Shown here: positions 44,236-52,836 of the stretch, one piece after another
Position numbering within the stretch: the first letter of the stretch is position 1
Layout of the letters: each line of letters begins with the position of its first letter
Assembly (NCBI GenBank): GCA_030145385.1
Contig: JAQYVU010000005.1
Span: forward strand, 24,840 to 88,839
Source: Desulfococcaceae bacterium
GTDB taxonomy: Bacteria > Desulfobacterota > Desulfobacteria > Desulfobacterales > Desulfosalsimonadaceae
Direction of reading: 5' to 3'
Length of the DNA stretch: 64,000 nt
The notes under the pieces: model-generated
Databases searched by the model: none
Seen by the model: the letters and a program-made list of their open reading frames with translations, nothing else
Told to the model about the DNA's origin: nothing
Made by a program: the position numbers and the translations under genes

Positions 44236-46404
44236 ATGAGTCAAATACCTCCAGCGGCGAATATAAACAGGCTTTATCTCTTAAAACAGCATTATTTCTC
44301 AAGAGCCATCGGGATGATTGTCTATTCAATCCTTGTCGGCGCCATCTTTTATGAACGGGGCAAAGGGTTCTTTCCGTGGACCGTTCTTGCCGTTAATACA
44401 TTGCTCTGGCCTCATGTGATTTACCTGGTTGCCAGGCGAAGTAAAGATCCCATGAAAACGGAAGTCCGGTTTATGCTGCTTGATTCCTTTTTAACCGGCT
44501 TTTATATTTCCCACATGGCATTCGGCCTCTGGCCGAGCGTCGCCTCCGTGGGCGGAAATGCGGTCAGCAATGTCCTGACCGGGGGTCTAAAACGCGAACT
44601 CAACGGTATCCTGATGACCATCATCGGCGTCTTTGCCACCGTTGCATTCATCGGGTTTGAGTTCCAACCGGACACGAATCTTTTTATTTCATTTTTCAGC
44701 ATTTTTTTTGTGTTAATCTACATCAGTGTCACTTTGTTATCCGCCAACCGGATACTCATTCAACTGCGCAAGTCCAGAAAAGAAATCCGGGATAAAAATC
44801 TTCAGATCCAGTCTTCTGCCGATGCCCTCCAGAATGCAAACCATAACCTGCGAACGGAAATCAGAATACGCGAAAAAGCTGAAAAAGAGCTGATTAAGGC
44901 AAAAGACGCGGCAGACACGGCCAACCGGGCAAAAAGTACCTTCCTTGCCAATATGAGCCATGAAATCAGGACTCCCATGAATGCCATCATCGGATTTGCA
45001 GGCCTGCTGGTTGATCAGATAAAAGAGACACATCATAAGCACTACTTAGATGCCATTAATTCAAGCGGTAAAACCTTGCTCTCCCTTATTGACGACATCC
45101 TCGACCTGTCAAAAATCGAAGCCGGACGAATGACAATAGAATACGATACGGTATTACCGGAACCATTTTTAAACGAAATCAAAGAAATCTTTCTATACAA
45201 AATTCAAAGCAAAAAGCTCGATTTTGCCCTGACAATCGATCCGGAGTCACCGGTATGCGTGCTTCTGGATGAAACCCGCCTGCGCCAGATACTATTTAAC
45301 CTGGTGGGCAATGCCATCAAGTTTACAAACACCGGTTCAATTCATGTCAAACTTGCAAGCAGGCCAATGTCTCCTGACACGGAATCTTTTCAACTTACGT
45401 TCACTGTCAGCGATACCGGAATCGGCATTCCACAGGACCAGCTGGAACTCATTTTCGATGCCTTTAAACAGCAGGAAGACCAGTCTTCGGCTGTGTACGG
45501 CGGAACTGGGCTCGGGTTGACGATCACCAAACGGCTGACCGAAATCATGGGCGGCACCATTGATGTGAAAAGCAAACCCGGCGAAGGCAGTTGTTTTTCC
45601 ATAACCTTTCCAAATGTTAAAGCCGCCACTGAAGCAATTGAACAGGAAAGCGACCCGGACTTCAACCTGGCGGCCCTTGTTTTTGAAAAAGCAACGGTGC
45701 TTGTCGCAGATGACGTTGAAAACAACCGATTGCTGCTCAGAGGATATATGAAAAACACGCCGCTGAGGTTCATTGAAGCCATCAACGGGAAGGAAGCCAT
45801 CGATATCGCCCGGGAAAAATCCCCGGACCTTATTCTGATGGATCTCAAAATGCCGGTGATGGACGGCTATGAGGCCATCAAAGTTCTGAAAACCGATCCG
45901 GGCCTGAAGCATATTCCGGTGGTTGCGGTGACGGCATCGGCTATGAAAGAAGAAGAGAACCGGATAAAAAACGCAATGTTCGACGGCTTTTTAAGAAAAC
46001 CGGTCAGCAGATCAGTAATCTTTTGTGAACTCATGCGATTCCTTGCTCATACCACGGACAATCCTGACACCTGCGCCGATTACAATGCCAGGTGCAGCAT
46101 TCCGAACCAGATAACCCCTGAAACTGATTCACCGGAGACAAAAGCCGGCTTATCCGAATTGGTCGATCTGTTAAACGGCAGAATGTTCTTAACATGGCAG
46201 CAGATCCGCAAGACGTTTTATTTCAATAAAATCGAACACTTTGCGATAGATGTGATAGCGGTGGGGGCACAATACGATATGGCAACGCTCATTGCCTGGG
46301 GAAATAAATTAAAAACAGAAGCAAAATCCTTTGATATGCAAAATCTGCCTGATACGCTGAACCAATTTCCGGAGTTGATCAGAAAAATATCTCAAATTGC
46401 CTGA
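44236..46404 (+). CDS. MASE2-type hybrid sensor histidine kinase
   Basis: This 722-residue protein has a MASE2-like N-terminal membrane domain (about 20-170, five or six hydrophobic helices). A coiled region precedes HisKA at 230-300 with phosphoacceptor His242 in [12 protein letters not shown]. HATPase_c spans about 345-460 ([25 protein letters not shown]). A receiver at 486-605 has Asp536 in [14 protein letters not shown]. The final 115 residues contain no recognised domain and may be a remnant transfer module. It is followed 32 bases later by a receiver-GGDEF protein, its probable output. Confidence 0.9.
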   Translation: MSQIPPAANINRLYLLKQHYFSRAIGMIVYSILVGAIFYERGKGFFPWTVLAVNTLLWPHVIYLVARRSKDPMKTEVRFMLLDSFLTGFYISHMAFGLWPSVASVGGNAVSNVLTGGLKRELNGILMTIIGVFATVAFIGFEFQPDTNLFISFFSIFFVLIYISVTLLSANRILIQLRKSRKEIRDKNLQIQSSADALQNANHNLRTEIRIREKAEKELIKAKDAADTANRAKSTFLANMSHEIRTPMNAIIGFAGLLVDQIKETHHKHYLDAINSSGKTLLSLIDDILDLSKIEAGRMTIEYDTVLPEPFLNEIKEIFLYKIQSKKLDFALTIDPESPVCVLLDETRLRQILFNLVGNAIKFTNTGSIHVKLASRPMSPDTESFQLTFTVSDTGIGIPQDQLELIFDAFKQQEDQSSAVYGGTGLGLTITKRLTEIMGGTIDVKSKPGEGSCFSITFPNVKAATEAIEQESDPDFNLAALVFEKATVLVADDVENNRLLLRGYMKNTPLRFIEAINGKEAIDIAREKSPDLILMDLKMPVMDGYEAIKVLKTDPGLKHIPVVAVTASAMKEEENRIKNAMFDGFLRKPVSRSVIFCELMRFLAHTTDNPDTCADYNARCSIPNQITPETDSPETKAGLSELVDLLNGRMFLTWQQIRKTFYFNKIEHFAIDVIAVGAQYDMATLIAWGNKLKTEAKSFDMQNLPDTLNQFPELIRKISQIA

Positions 46405-46436
46405 CACTCCATCTCGCTTCTGAAAAGGAGAACACA

Positions 46437-47498
46437 TTGAAAAAGCAACTACTCACGGAATCATCCGCCGGTCATCGATTTGCAGGGGCCGGACTCGTCC
46501 CTGAAAAAAGCGCCATGCCATCGGAAGCGATTTTTCAAAATACGCCCCCTCCTTCTGTATTCATAGTTGACGATATCCCCATCAATATCCAGATACTGAG
46601 CACTATCTTAAGTGAAGAAAAATACGACATCGCTGTGGCGACAAACGGCGAACAGGCTTTGAAGATGATCCGGGACGTTAATCCGGATATCGTCCTCCTT
46701 GACATCGTGATGCCCGGCATCGACGGATTCGGAGTTTGCAAAGAGTTAAAATCCTGCCAGGAGACCCTTGGCATTCCGATCATTTTTCTCACCGCCCGGA
46801 CCGATACCGAAGACATCATAAACGGATTCCACCTCGGGGCCGTGGACTTTGTCACAAAACCCTTTAACACGTCGGAACTCAAGGCAAGAGTGCGCACGCA
46901 TATTGAACTCAAACGCAGCCGGGACATCATCATGCAAATGAATAAAAGACTGCAGTCGGAGATTGAAGAAAAAGAACGCATGGCAAAAGAAAGGGAACGA
47001 CTGGTCCGAGAGCTGGAAAAAATAGCTATTACGGACAGCATGACCGCCCTCTACAATCACCGGCATTCCATTGAGCTCTTAAAAACGGAAATTGCCGAGG
47101 CCCGTCGGTATTCCCAGCCGCTATCGTTACTCATGCTGGACATTGATCATTTCAAATCCGTCAATGATATCTATGGGCATCCATACGGGGACACCGTACT
47201 CGTAAAAGTGTCTGCCACAATAAAAAAACTATTGAGAGATTCCGATCATGCAGGCAGATACGGCGGTGAAGAATTTTTAGTGGTGCTTCCCCATGCCGAT
47301 GCCCGGGAAGCCCACATCACGGCGGAGCGGATAAGAAGAAATGTGGAAGCGCTTAAATGGGATGCCACTGATTTAAGAGTGACCATCAGCGCCGGGGTTG
47401 CAATGTTTGACAATGATACGCCTTCAAGCCTGATCAAAAAAGCGGATCATCTCCTTTACCGGGCAAAAAACAACGGCCGGAACCAGATCCAGGGTTAA
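46437..47498 (+). CDS. Receiver-GGDEF response regulator (diguanylate cyclase)
   Basis: This 353-residue protein has an N-terminal receiver (38-160, Asp89 in IVLLDIVMPGIDG), a coiled linker (165-195) and a GGDEF domain. The active motif is GGEEF (276-280), and the inhibitory I-site RDSD (267-270) stands five residues ahead, so c-di-GMP feedback is expected. It makes c-di-GMP when phosphorylated. The start is TTG at 46437 with AAGGAG upstream. It pairs with the MASE2 hybrid kinase and overlaps the convergent flavoprotein gene by four bases at the stop codons. Confidence 0.9.
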   Translation: MKKQLLTESSAGHRFAGAGLVPEKSAMPSEAIFQNTPPPSVFIVDDIPINIQILSTILSEEKYDIAVATNGEQALKMIRDVNPDIVLLDIVMPGIDGFGVCKELKSCQETLGIPIIFLTARTDTEDIINGFHLGAVDFVTKPFNTSELKARVRTHIELKRSRDIIMQMNKRLQSEIEEKERMAKERERLVRELEKIAITDSMTALYNHRHSIELLKTEIAEARRYSQPLSLLMLDIDHFKSVNDIYGHPYGDTVLVKVSATIKKLLRDSDHAGRYGGEEFLVVLPHADAREAHITAERIRRNVEALKWDATDLRVTISAGVAMFDNDTPSSLIKKADHLLYRAKNNGRNQIQG

Positions 47499-48835
47499 AA
47501 AAATTTATCAACAATAAAATCGGAATAGGCTGCCGCGTTTTCCACCAGCTCAAAATTTAACAGCCCGCCGGTATAATATGTCCGAAGGTCCCCCTGAATC
47601 GCTTCTAATTTATCATAAAACCCGTCTTTTAAATCCTTGCAACCGACATGGGGAAAATAATCCCACTTGCAGGTTTCGCGGATGACAGGTTCCGGCCGCT
47701 GCATATTTCTTAAGTTTTCTCTTAACCGGTCCTGCACGGCTTCTATGCTCATATCGGTTGTCGAATATGAATAAAACACGCACATGTCATTGTCCGGCCA
47801 GGATCTGAGAAACTGGGCCGGATAGCCGTCTTCCGGCTTACAGATTTTATCATTGACAATGGTTTCCACAAACCCGTTATAAGAAACATCCCCCACCCGG
47901 CAGGCTGTCGTATAGTAGTGGTTTAATATGACCTTATCAAAAAGAAGCTTTTCATCATCTGACAGTTCAAGAAACGCAAGTTTCTCCGAAGTCTGCGGGA
48001 TTGCGATGATCAGTTCATCAAATTCCCAGACATCACCAGCTTCTCCCTGCCCCGTACCGGGTCCGCCCACTTGCACCTGCACAGTCTTTCCGCGTGTAAT
48101 CCGACGGATGCCGATATTTGTCCGCACATCATTCAGCGTTTGCCCGATCCTTTCCATTAAGTGCTGCAACCCGTTTGTCATTCGCTTGGGCCACCCCGGC
48201 GCTAAATGATATTTTTCAGGAATCAGGGTCTCCCAGCCCGCATTATAGAGAACTGTTACAAAATTCCAGAAATCTATATATTTGAGAACATAGGCCGCCG
48301 GTATCTCTTCAAGATTGCCATACCCGAAACAGTTGACGGGCATGAGAAAAGCATTGTAAAGACTGTTCATTCTATTATTGTCAAGCCAGTCGGCAAACGG
48401 CACCGTCAGCTCATCAGGAAGATTGCAAAAACCCGGTTTTGCTAACGAATCCCGGTGTTCATGCAGCTCCATGAAATATTTCAGTACATCACCCAAGGCA
48501 TCCAGGGGCTTTATATCATCAAACAGGACCTTAAAGGGGTAATCATGGCCGTTGGTTCGGTCCATGAGTCGGATATACGGAATGGTATACCAGTCCAGAT
48601 CGAACTTTTTTTTAAAATCAATGATATGCTTAAAATCGGGCGTGACTTCAATGGCCCCCATGTCATAGGCTTCCTGATCATAGTAATGAGTATGGCATTT
48701 TCCGCCCAGGCAATCCTGCTTTTCAAGCACCGTGACCTTTGTGTATCCCTTTTGCTCAAGATAATACGCCGCGCATAGCCCGGCCGGTCCCGCGCCAACA
48801 ACACAAATCCGAGTATCCTTTGATTTCTGCCGCAT
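47495..48835 (-). CDS. FAD-dependent oxidoreductase (amine oxidase superfamily)
   Basis: This 446-residue flavoprotein has the dinucleotide-binding motif ICVVGAGPAGLCAAYYLEQKG followed by TVLEKQDCLGGKCHT, the arrangement of the NAD(P)-binding/flavin amine oxidase superfamily. The C-terminal FAD-contact segment is TYYTGGLLNFELVENAAAYS. The plan resembles polyenoic fatty acid isomerases and related FAD enzymes; the substrate is not decided. It is monocistronic. Confidence 0.8.
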   Translation of the reverse strand: MRQKSKDTRICVVGAGPAGLCAAYYLEQKGYTKVTVLEKQDCLGGKCHTHYYDQEAYDMGAIEVTPDFKHIIDFKKKFDLDWYTIPYIRLMDRTNGHDYPFKVLFDDIKPLDALGDVLKYFMELHEHRDSLAKPGFCNLPDELTVPFADWLDNNRMNSLYNAFLMPVNCFGYGNLEEIPAAYVLKYIDFWNFVTVLYNAGWETLIPEKYHLAPGWPKRMTNGLQHLMERIGQTLNDVRTNIGIRRITRGKTVQVQVGGPGTGQGEAGDVWEFDELIIAIPQTSEKLAFLELSDDEKLLFDKVILNHYYTTACRVGDVSYNGFVETIVNDKICKPEDGYPAQFLRSWPDNDMCVFYSYSTTDMSIEAVQDRLRENLRNMQRPEPVIRETCKWDYFPHVGCKDLKDGFYDKLEAIQGDLRTYYTGGLLNFELVENAAAYSDFIVDKFF

Positions 48836-49203
48836 CTTCTTTCCTTTCCAATATGGTTTCAGGTAGAAAACAACATTATTTGGTTTTGCCCGGCTTGAAT
48901 TAATTCGCCGTCAACCGGTATGCATTCAAAATGGATATAGAAACTCGATTGCAAAATACTTCATGTATCATACATGATTTAAAGAAGTTACTCAACAATT
49001 GATTCGGATCGTTTTTTTATTCGACAAAAAGTATTGGATCAGTAACATTATGTATTCAGCGAGTGCCATACCGATAATTATCCCGACAGGAAATAAGGAC
49101 GGCTATGAGTATCTCAATCAACTGCCCGAACATCCGCCTATCCATAATTTCAATGATTCCAAGCCCAAGTTTAACAAATGGATTTGCCAAAAAGATTTAG
49201 CAA
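48836..49203. other. Interval with a small palindrome upstream of the flavoprotein and dehydratase remnant
   Basis: These 368 bases contain TCATGTAT-C-ATACATGA at 48961-48977, an eight-base-arm palindrome that could be an operator for either direction. An 87-codon frame at 48999 overlaps the start of the dehydratase remnant in another frame and shows no family pattern. Confidence 0.4.
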
Positions 49204-49803
49204 ATGGAAACAAAACAGAAAATCGGTTTTACCTGCGCCTATACGCCGCTGCCGCTGATTGATGCTGCCGGATATACGCCGTATCGCATCCTGCCAATGG
49301 GGGACGTTGCCGACCATCCCGGCCACCTGCTCCATGACAACCTTTGCCCCAACATCAAACGCATCCCGGACCGGGCCTTAAGCAACGATTTACCGGATCT
49401 CGAAGGTGCTGTCTTTATTAACAGCTGCGATGCCATGCGCCGGATGTCCGACGCATGGAATGTAATCCGCAAAAATGACAACACTATTTTACCGGATCTC
49501 CCGGCAACTGCGGATGATCTGTCCATTTACTTTTTCAAAAATGAACCAATTCGTGTCACGGATACCCTGGGCAAGTAGAGTGAAAAAAATTGACGCCCGT
49601 TTTCACGATAGCCGGCTGAAAGGCGGCGGCAGGGAAGCGGTTCAAGGGGATTAACCTCGGAAGGCTTAAAAGAAATCAATGTTCCGGTTTTAAATCTTGA
49701 AGTCGATTTTATTGATCACCGGACTTTTGCCGAGGGACAGATTAAAACCCGATTCGAAGCGTTTACGGAAATGGTGGAGAGCCGGCTGTCGCACTGGCGT
49801 TAA
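49204..49803 (+). pseudogene. Remnant of a 2-hydroxyacyl-CoA dehydratase D-component (HgdB-like) gene with a central deletion
   Basis: The first 124 codons from ATG 49204 match the N-terminus of HgdB/BcrB-like proteins (IGFTCAYTPLPLIDAAGYTP, GAVFINSCDAMRRMSDAWNV) and then stop. After about 80 bases, 49663-49803 encodes VPVLNLEVDFIDHRTFAEGQ followed by IKTRFEAFTEMVESRL and a stop, the typical C-terminus of the same family. The intact family is about 370-420 residues, so roughly 200 central residues including most cysteine ligands are gone. It cannot carry the iron-sulfur dehydratase activity. A terminator follows directly. Confidence 0.75.
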
Positions 49804-49811
49804 AATAAAAA

Positions 49812-49857
49812 AACGGGCGCTGGATTGATTCCAGCGCCCGTTGTTTTTTTTTATTTT
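49812..49857. terminator. Bidirectional rho-independent terminator
   Basis: AACGGGCGCTGG (49812-49823) and CCAGCGCCCGTT (49831-49842) form a 12-bp GC-rich stem with a seven-base loop, flanked by an A-run on the left and a T-run on the right. It serves both the dehydratase remnant (plus) and the PxxKW gene (minus). Confidence 0.9.
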
Positions 49858-49870
49858 TCTTACAGAAAAA

Positions 49871-50146
49871 TTAGTGACCGCGTTTGGATGCCTTGATCGG
49901 GTTCAGCTTGGCTTTTTCTTCTTTAACGGTCATGGTGACATGGGTGGCGATATTGCAGTTACCGTTTTTCCATTTTAAAGCAGGATCCGGAGCAGCCGCA
50001 CAATACCATCCGGTTTCATATTCCTTGCTTCGACTGCAGCCGGTACAGGACTCAATCACTGCATTACAGGATCCCCCATTATAAGAGCATCCGTTTTTGC
50101 TCATAAATACACACTCTTCACCATTCCTGACTGTTGTACAAATCAT
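49871..50146 (-). CDS. PxxKW family cysteine-rich protein
   Basis: This 91-residue protein has ten cysteines: CTTVRNGEECVF, NGCSYNGGSCNAV, ESCTGCSRSKEY, WYCAAAP and NCNIA. The PALKWKNGNCN segment contains the PxxKW motif that names a small cysteine-rich family of Desulfobacterota and relatives. It probably binds metal or an iron-sulfur cluster; the role is unknown. The ATG at 50146 is chosen because GGAGG lies seven bases upstream; a longer frame from 50182 would read through the leader hairpin. Strong terminator downstream. Confidence 0.8.
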   Translation of the reverse strand: MICTTVRNGEECVFMSKNGCSYNGGSCNAVIESCTGCSRSKEYETGWYCAAAPDPALKWKNGNCNIATHVTMTVKEEKAKLNPIKASKRGH

Positions 50147-50180
50147 CTTGTTTCCTCCGTTATCTTTTTTTCCTATAAAC

Positions 50181-50208
50181 AACGGCGCCTGAAATGACCG
50201 GCGCCGTT
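50181..50208 (-). promoter_or_regulatory. Leader hairpin upstream of the PxxKW gene
   Basis: AACGGCGCC (50181-50189) and GGCGCCGTT (50200-50208) form a nine-base perfect stem with a ten-base loop, about 35 bases before the start codon. There is no U-run in the gene direction, so it looks like a 5'-leader structure or protein site rather than a terminator. Confidence 0.45.
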
Positions 50209-50438
50209 ATAAGATAGCTTATAAATTGGGTACCGAAAACTAATCAACTCAACCTGGTTTGTCAATATATTTTTAATTTTTATTTATCTTGTTATTCTTG
50301 AGGGGCCATACAATTCGCAAAACAAATCTTGATTTAATAACAAAAAATTGTAACCTTAAACGAAAATCATTCTTATATAAACGGTAATTTATAGAAGCGC
50401 ATAGAATTAATTGTGCAACTCTTGCAAGGAAAAAACCC

Positions 50439-51416
50439 ATGACAATCGAACAGGCGATTGAAGTTCTGAAAATTGAAGCGGACGGAATTCTCAAGCTGAC
50501 AGAAAAAATTGATGACAATTTCACCAAAATGGTTGATTTAATATGCAAATCCCAGGGCCGTGTAATATTTGCCGGAATCGGGAAATCCGGAATTATCGGC
50601 AGAAAAATAGTTGCCACGCTAAACAGCACCGGCACCCGCTCAATCTTTCTGCATCCGGTCGAAGCCATGCACGGGGATCTGGGCATTGTGTCTGAAAAAG
50701 ATGTCTTTATTGCTCTGTCCAACAGCGGTGAAACCGATGAACTGAATATTCTGCTGCCCAGTATCCGAAATGCCGGCTGCCCGATCATCGCATTTACCGG
50801 CAACAAAAATTCAACCCTGGCCAGACACAGCGACATGGTCATTGACGTGGGAGTTGAAACAGAAGCATGCCCGCTGGGCCTTGCCCCGACCACCAGTACC
50901 ACCGCATTGCTGGCAATGGGGGATGCTTTGGCTGTTGTTCTGATTAATAAACACAAATTCAGCCCCACTGATTTTAAAAAATTTCATCCCGGCGGAAAAC
51001 TGGGACAGCGGCTGTCTTCCCTTAAGGTCAAAGACATCATGCTGACGGGAAATGCCATTCCACTGGTCAGCGAAAAGACGGATATGACAATCACCCTGAA
51101 TATCCTGGACAAACAAAAACTGGGCGTTGTTCTGATCGCGAAATCCGACAATACACTTTCCGGAATCATAACAGACGGCGATGTGCGAAGAATGCTGGTC
51201 AGAAAAATAACCGTATTTGAAAAAAACGCAGACGACCTGATGACTGAAAACCCGAAGTCCATCGATGAAAACGCGCCCCTCTATGATGCGTTAAACATCA
51301 TGGAGGCCCATCAGATTACCGTTCTGCCGGTGATTGATATGGAAAAAAAAGTTGCCGGTGTGCTGCACCTCCATGACATTCTCGGCAAAGGCGCTGTAAA
51401 ATTCAACGGTGTTTGA
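50439..51416 (+). CDS. kdsD: Arabinose-5-phosphate isomerase (KpsF/GutQ family)
   Basis: This 325-residue protein has an N-terminal SIS domain (about 35-170) with VIFAGIGKSGIIGRKIVATL, FLHPVEAMHGDLG and SNSGETDE. HPGGKLGQRL follows, then two CBS domains (about 205-320: VKDIMLTGNAIPLVSEKTDM and DDLMTENPKSIDENAPLYDA). It interconverts ribulose 5-phosphate and arabinose 5-phosphate, the first step of Kdo synthesis for LPS. A phosphofructokinase gene follows 28 bases later. Confidence 0.93.
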   Translation: MTIEQAIEVLKIEADGILKLTEKIDDNFTKMVDLICKSQGRVIFAGIGKSGIIGRKIVATLNSTGTRSIFLHPVEAMHGDLGIVSEKDVFIALSNSGETDELNILLPSIRNAGCPIIAFTGNKNSTLARHSDMVIDVGVETEACPLGLAPTTSTTALLAMGDALAVVLINKHKFSPTDFKKFHPGGKLGQRLSSLKVKDIMLTGNAIPLVSEKTDMTITLNILDKQKLGVVLIAKSDNTLSGIITDGDVRRMLVRKITVFEKNADDLMTENPKSIDENAPLYDALNIMEAHQITVLPVIDMEKKVAGVLHLHDILGKGAVKFNGV

Positions 51417-51444
51417 TCATTTATTTCTTCACTGAGGAAGACCC

Positions 51445-52782
51445 ATGAGCGACTCCAAACCCATCGAGACCCATATTGAATCACTCGGTGAGGCAAAAAT
51501 AAAAACGCTGTTATTAGATGATTCCATCGGAACCAGCAAGGAAATGTTCAAATCCGACAAAGACAGGATTTTAATTGATGTCAATGCCGAGGCTGTCCTT
51601 GAACAGATAAAGAACCAACAAACACCGACGACCTTTGAACTGGCGGGGCCAAGGGAAAAAATCTACTTTGACCCGAGCAAACTCAAATGCGCTTTAGTCA
51701 CCTGCGGAGGGTTGTGCCCGGGTCTCAACAATGTCATTCGTGCAATTGTTCTGGAACTTTATTATCGGTATCAGGTAAAACATGTATACGGTATCCGATA
51801 CGGCCTGGAGGGTTTTATTCCGGAATACGGTCATAATCTCGTGGAGCTTGATCCTGATAAGGTTGTAAATATTCATGAAATGGGGGGATCCATTCTCGGC
51901 TCTTCACGGGGGCCCCAGGACATTGAAGCCATCGTTGACTGCCTGGAACGGCTCAACATCGGCATCCTCTTTATGATCGGCGGGGACGGCACACTCAAGG
52001 CGGCCACTAAAATTGTTGAAGAAATCAAAAAACGCAACGCAAAGCTCAGCGTAATCGGAATCCCCAAAACCATTGACAATGATATTTTTAGGGTAGCCAA
52101 ATCATTTGGTTTTGATTCGGCCGTGGACATTGCCACCGAAGCAATTAAAGGGGCCCATAAAGAAGCGGAAGGGTATCCCAACGGAATCGGAATGATAAAA
52201 CTGATGGGACGCCACTCCGGATTTATTGCCGCCACCGCTTCCCTGGCACAGCAGGATGTCAACTTTGTCCTGATCCCGGAGATTGATTTTGACCTTGAAG
52301 GGGAAAACGGTCTCTTAACCCGGCTTGAAAAAAGGCTTAAGGAAAGAAAACACGCGGTTATTGTTGTTGCGGAAGGGGCCGGTCAGAATTTTTTTCAGGA
52401 TTCAACACCCGAATACGATGCCTCGGGCAATCTGAAACTCTATGATATCGGAATATTTTTAAAAGATAAGATCCGGTCCTATTTCTATGAAAAATCCATG
52501 GACGTTACGATAAAATATATTGACCCCAGCTATATGATCCGAAGCCTTCCGGCGAACCCCAACGATCACGTGTACTGCGGTTTCCTTGGCCGGGATGCCG
52601 TGCATGCCGGAATGGCCGGTAAAACAAACATGATTATCGGACACTGGAATAACTTTTTTGTAAACGTTCCCATCCCCATGACTGCGGGAAAACGAAAACG
52701 GGTCAACCCCAAAGGAAAACTCTGGCAAACCGTGCTGGAAGCCACTGGTCAGGGGAATTTAACCAATCAGAAACCGGAATAG
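51445..52782 (+). CDS. pfkA: 6-phosphofructokinase of the mixed GGDGT/PKTIDND type
   Basis: This 445-residue protein has CGGLCPGLNNVIRA, then GGDGT (179-183), PKTIDND (207-213) and MGRHSGFIAATASLA. The residue after GGD is Gly, as in ATP enzymes, while Lys in PKTIDND is the PPi-type residue. That mix is known from plant and trypanosomatid ATP-dependent enzymes and related bacterial ones, so ATP use is expected. It lies in an apparent operon with kdsD. A long N-terminal extension (1-78) is also a feature of this subgroup. Confidence 0.9.
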   Translation: MSDSKPIETHIESLGEAKIKTLLLDDSIGTSKEMFKSDKDRILIDVNAEAVLEQIKNQQTPTTFELAGPREKIYFDPSKLKCALVTCGGLCPGLNNVIRAIVLELYYRYQVKHVYGIRYGLEGFIPEYGHNLVELDPDKVVNIHEMGGSILGSSRGPQDIEAIVDCLERLNIGILFMIGGDGTLKAATKIVEEIKKRNAKLSVIGIPKTIDNDIFRVAKSFGFDSAVDIATEAIKGAHKEAEGYPNGIGMIKLMGRHSGFIAATASLAQQDVNFVLIPEIDFDLEGENGLLTRLEKRLKERKHAVIVVAEGAGQNFFQDSTPEYDASGNLKLYDIGIFLKDKIRSYFYEKSMDVTIKYIDPSYMIRSLPANPNDHVYCGFLGRDAVHAGMAGKTNMIIGHWNNFFVNVPIPMTAGKRKRVNPKGKLWQTVLEATGQGNLTNQKPE

Positions 52783-52836
52783 TGTCTCATATTTTTATTT
52801 TACTCTTTATCTTCAGGAACTTTGAACCGCAGATCA

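Noticed and set aside
48999..49262. 87-codon plus-strand open frame
   Set aside because: It overlaps the start of the dehydratase remnant in another frame and shows no recognisable motif or start signal.
51445..52782. PPi-dependent phosphofructokinase
   Set aside because: The residue after GGD is Gly, which is the ATP-type residue; the PPi-type Lys alone does not decide the donor.
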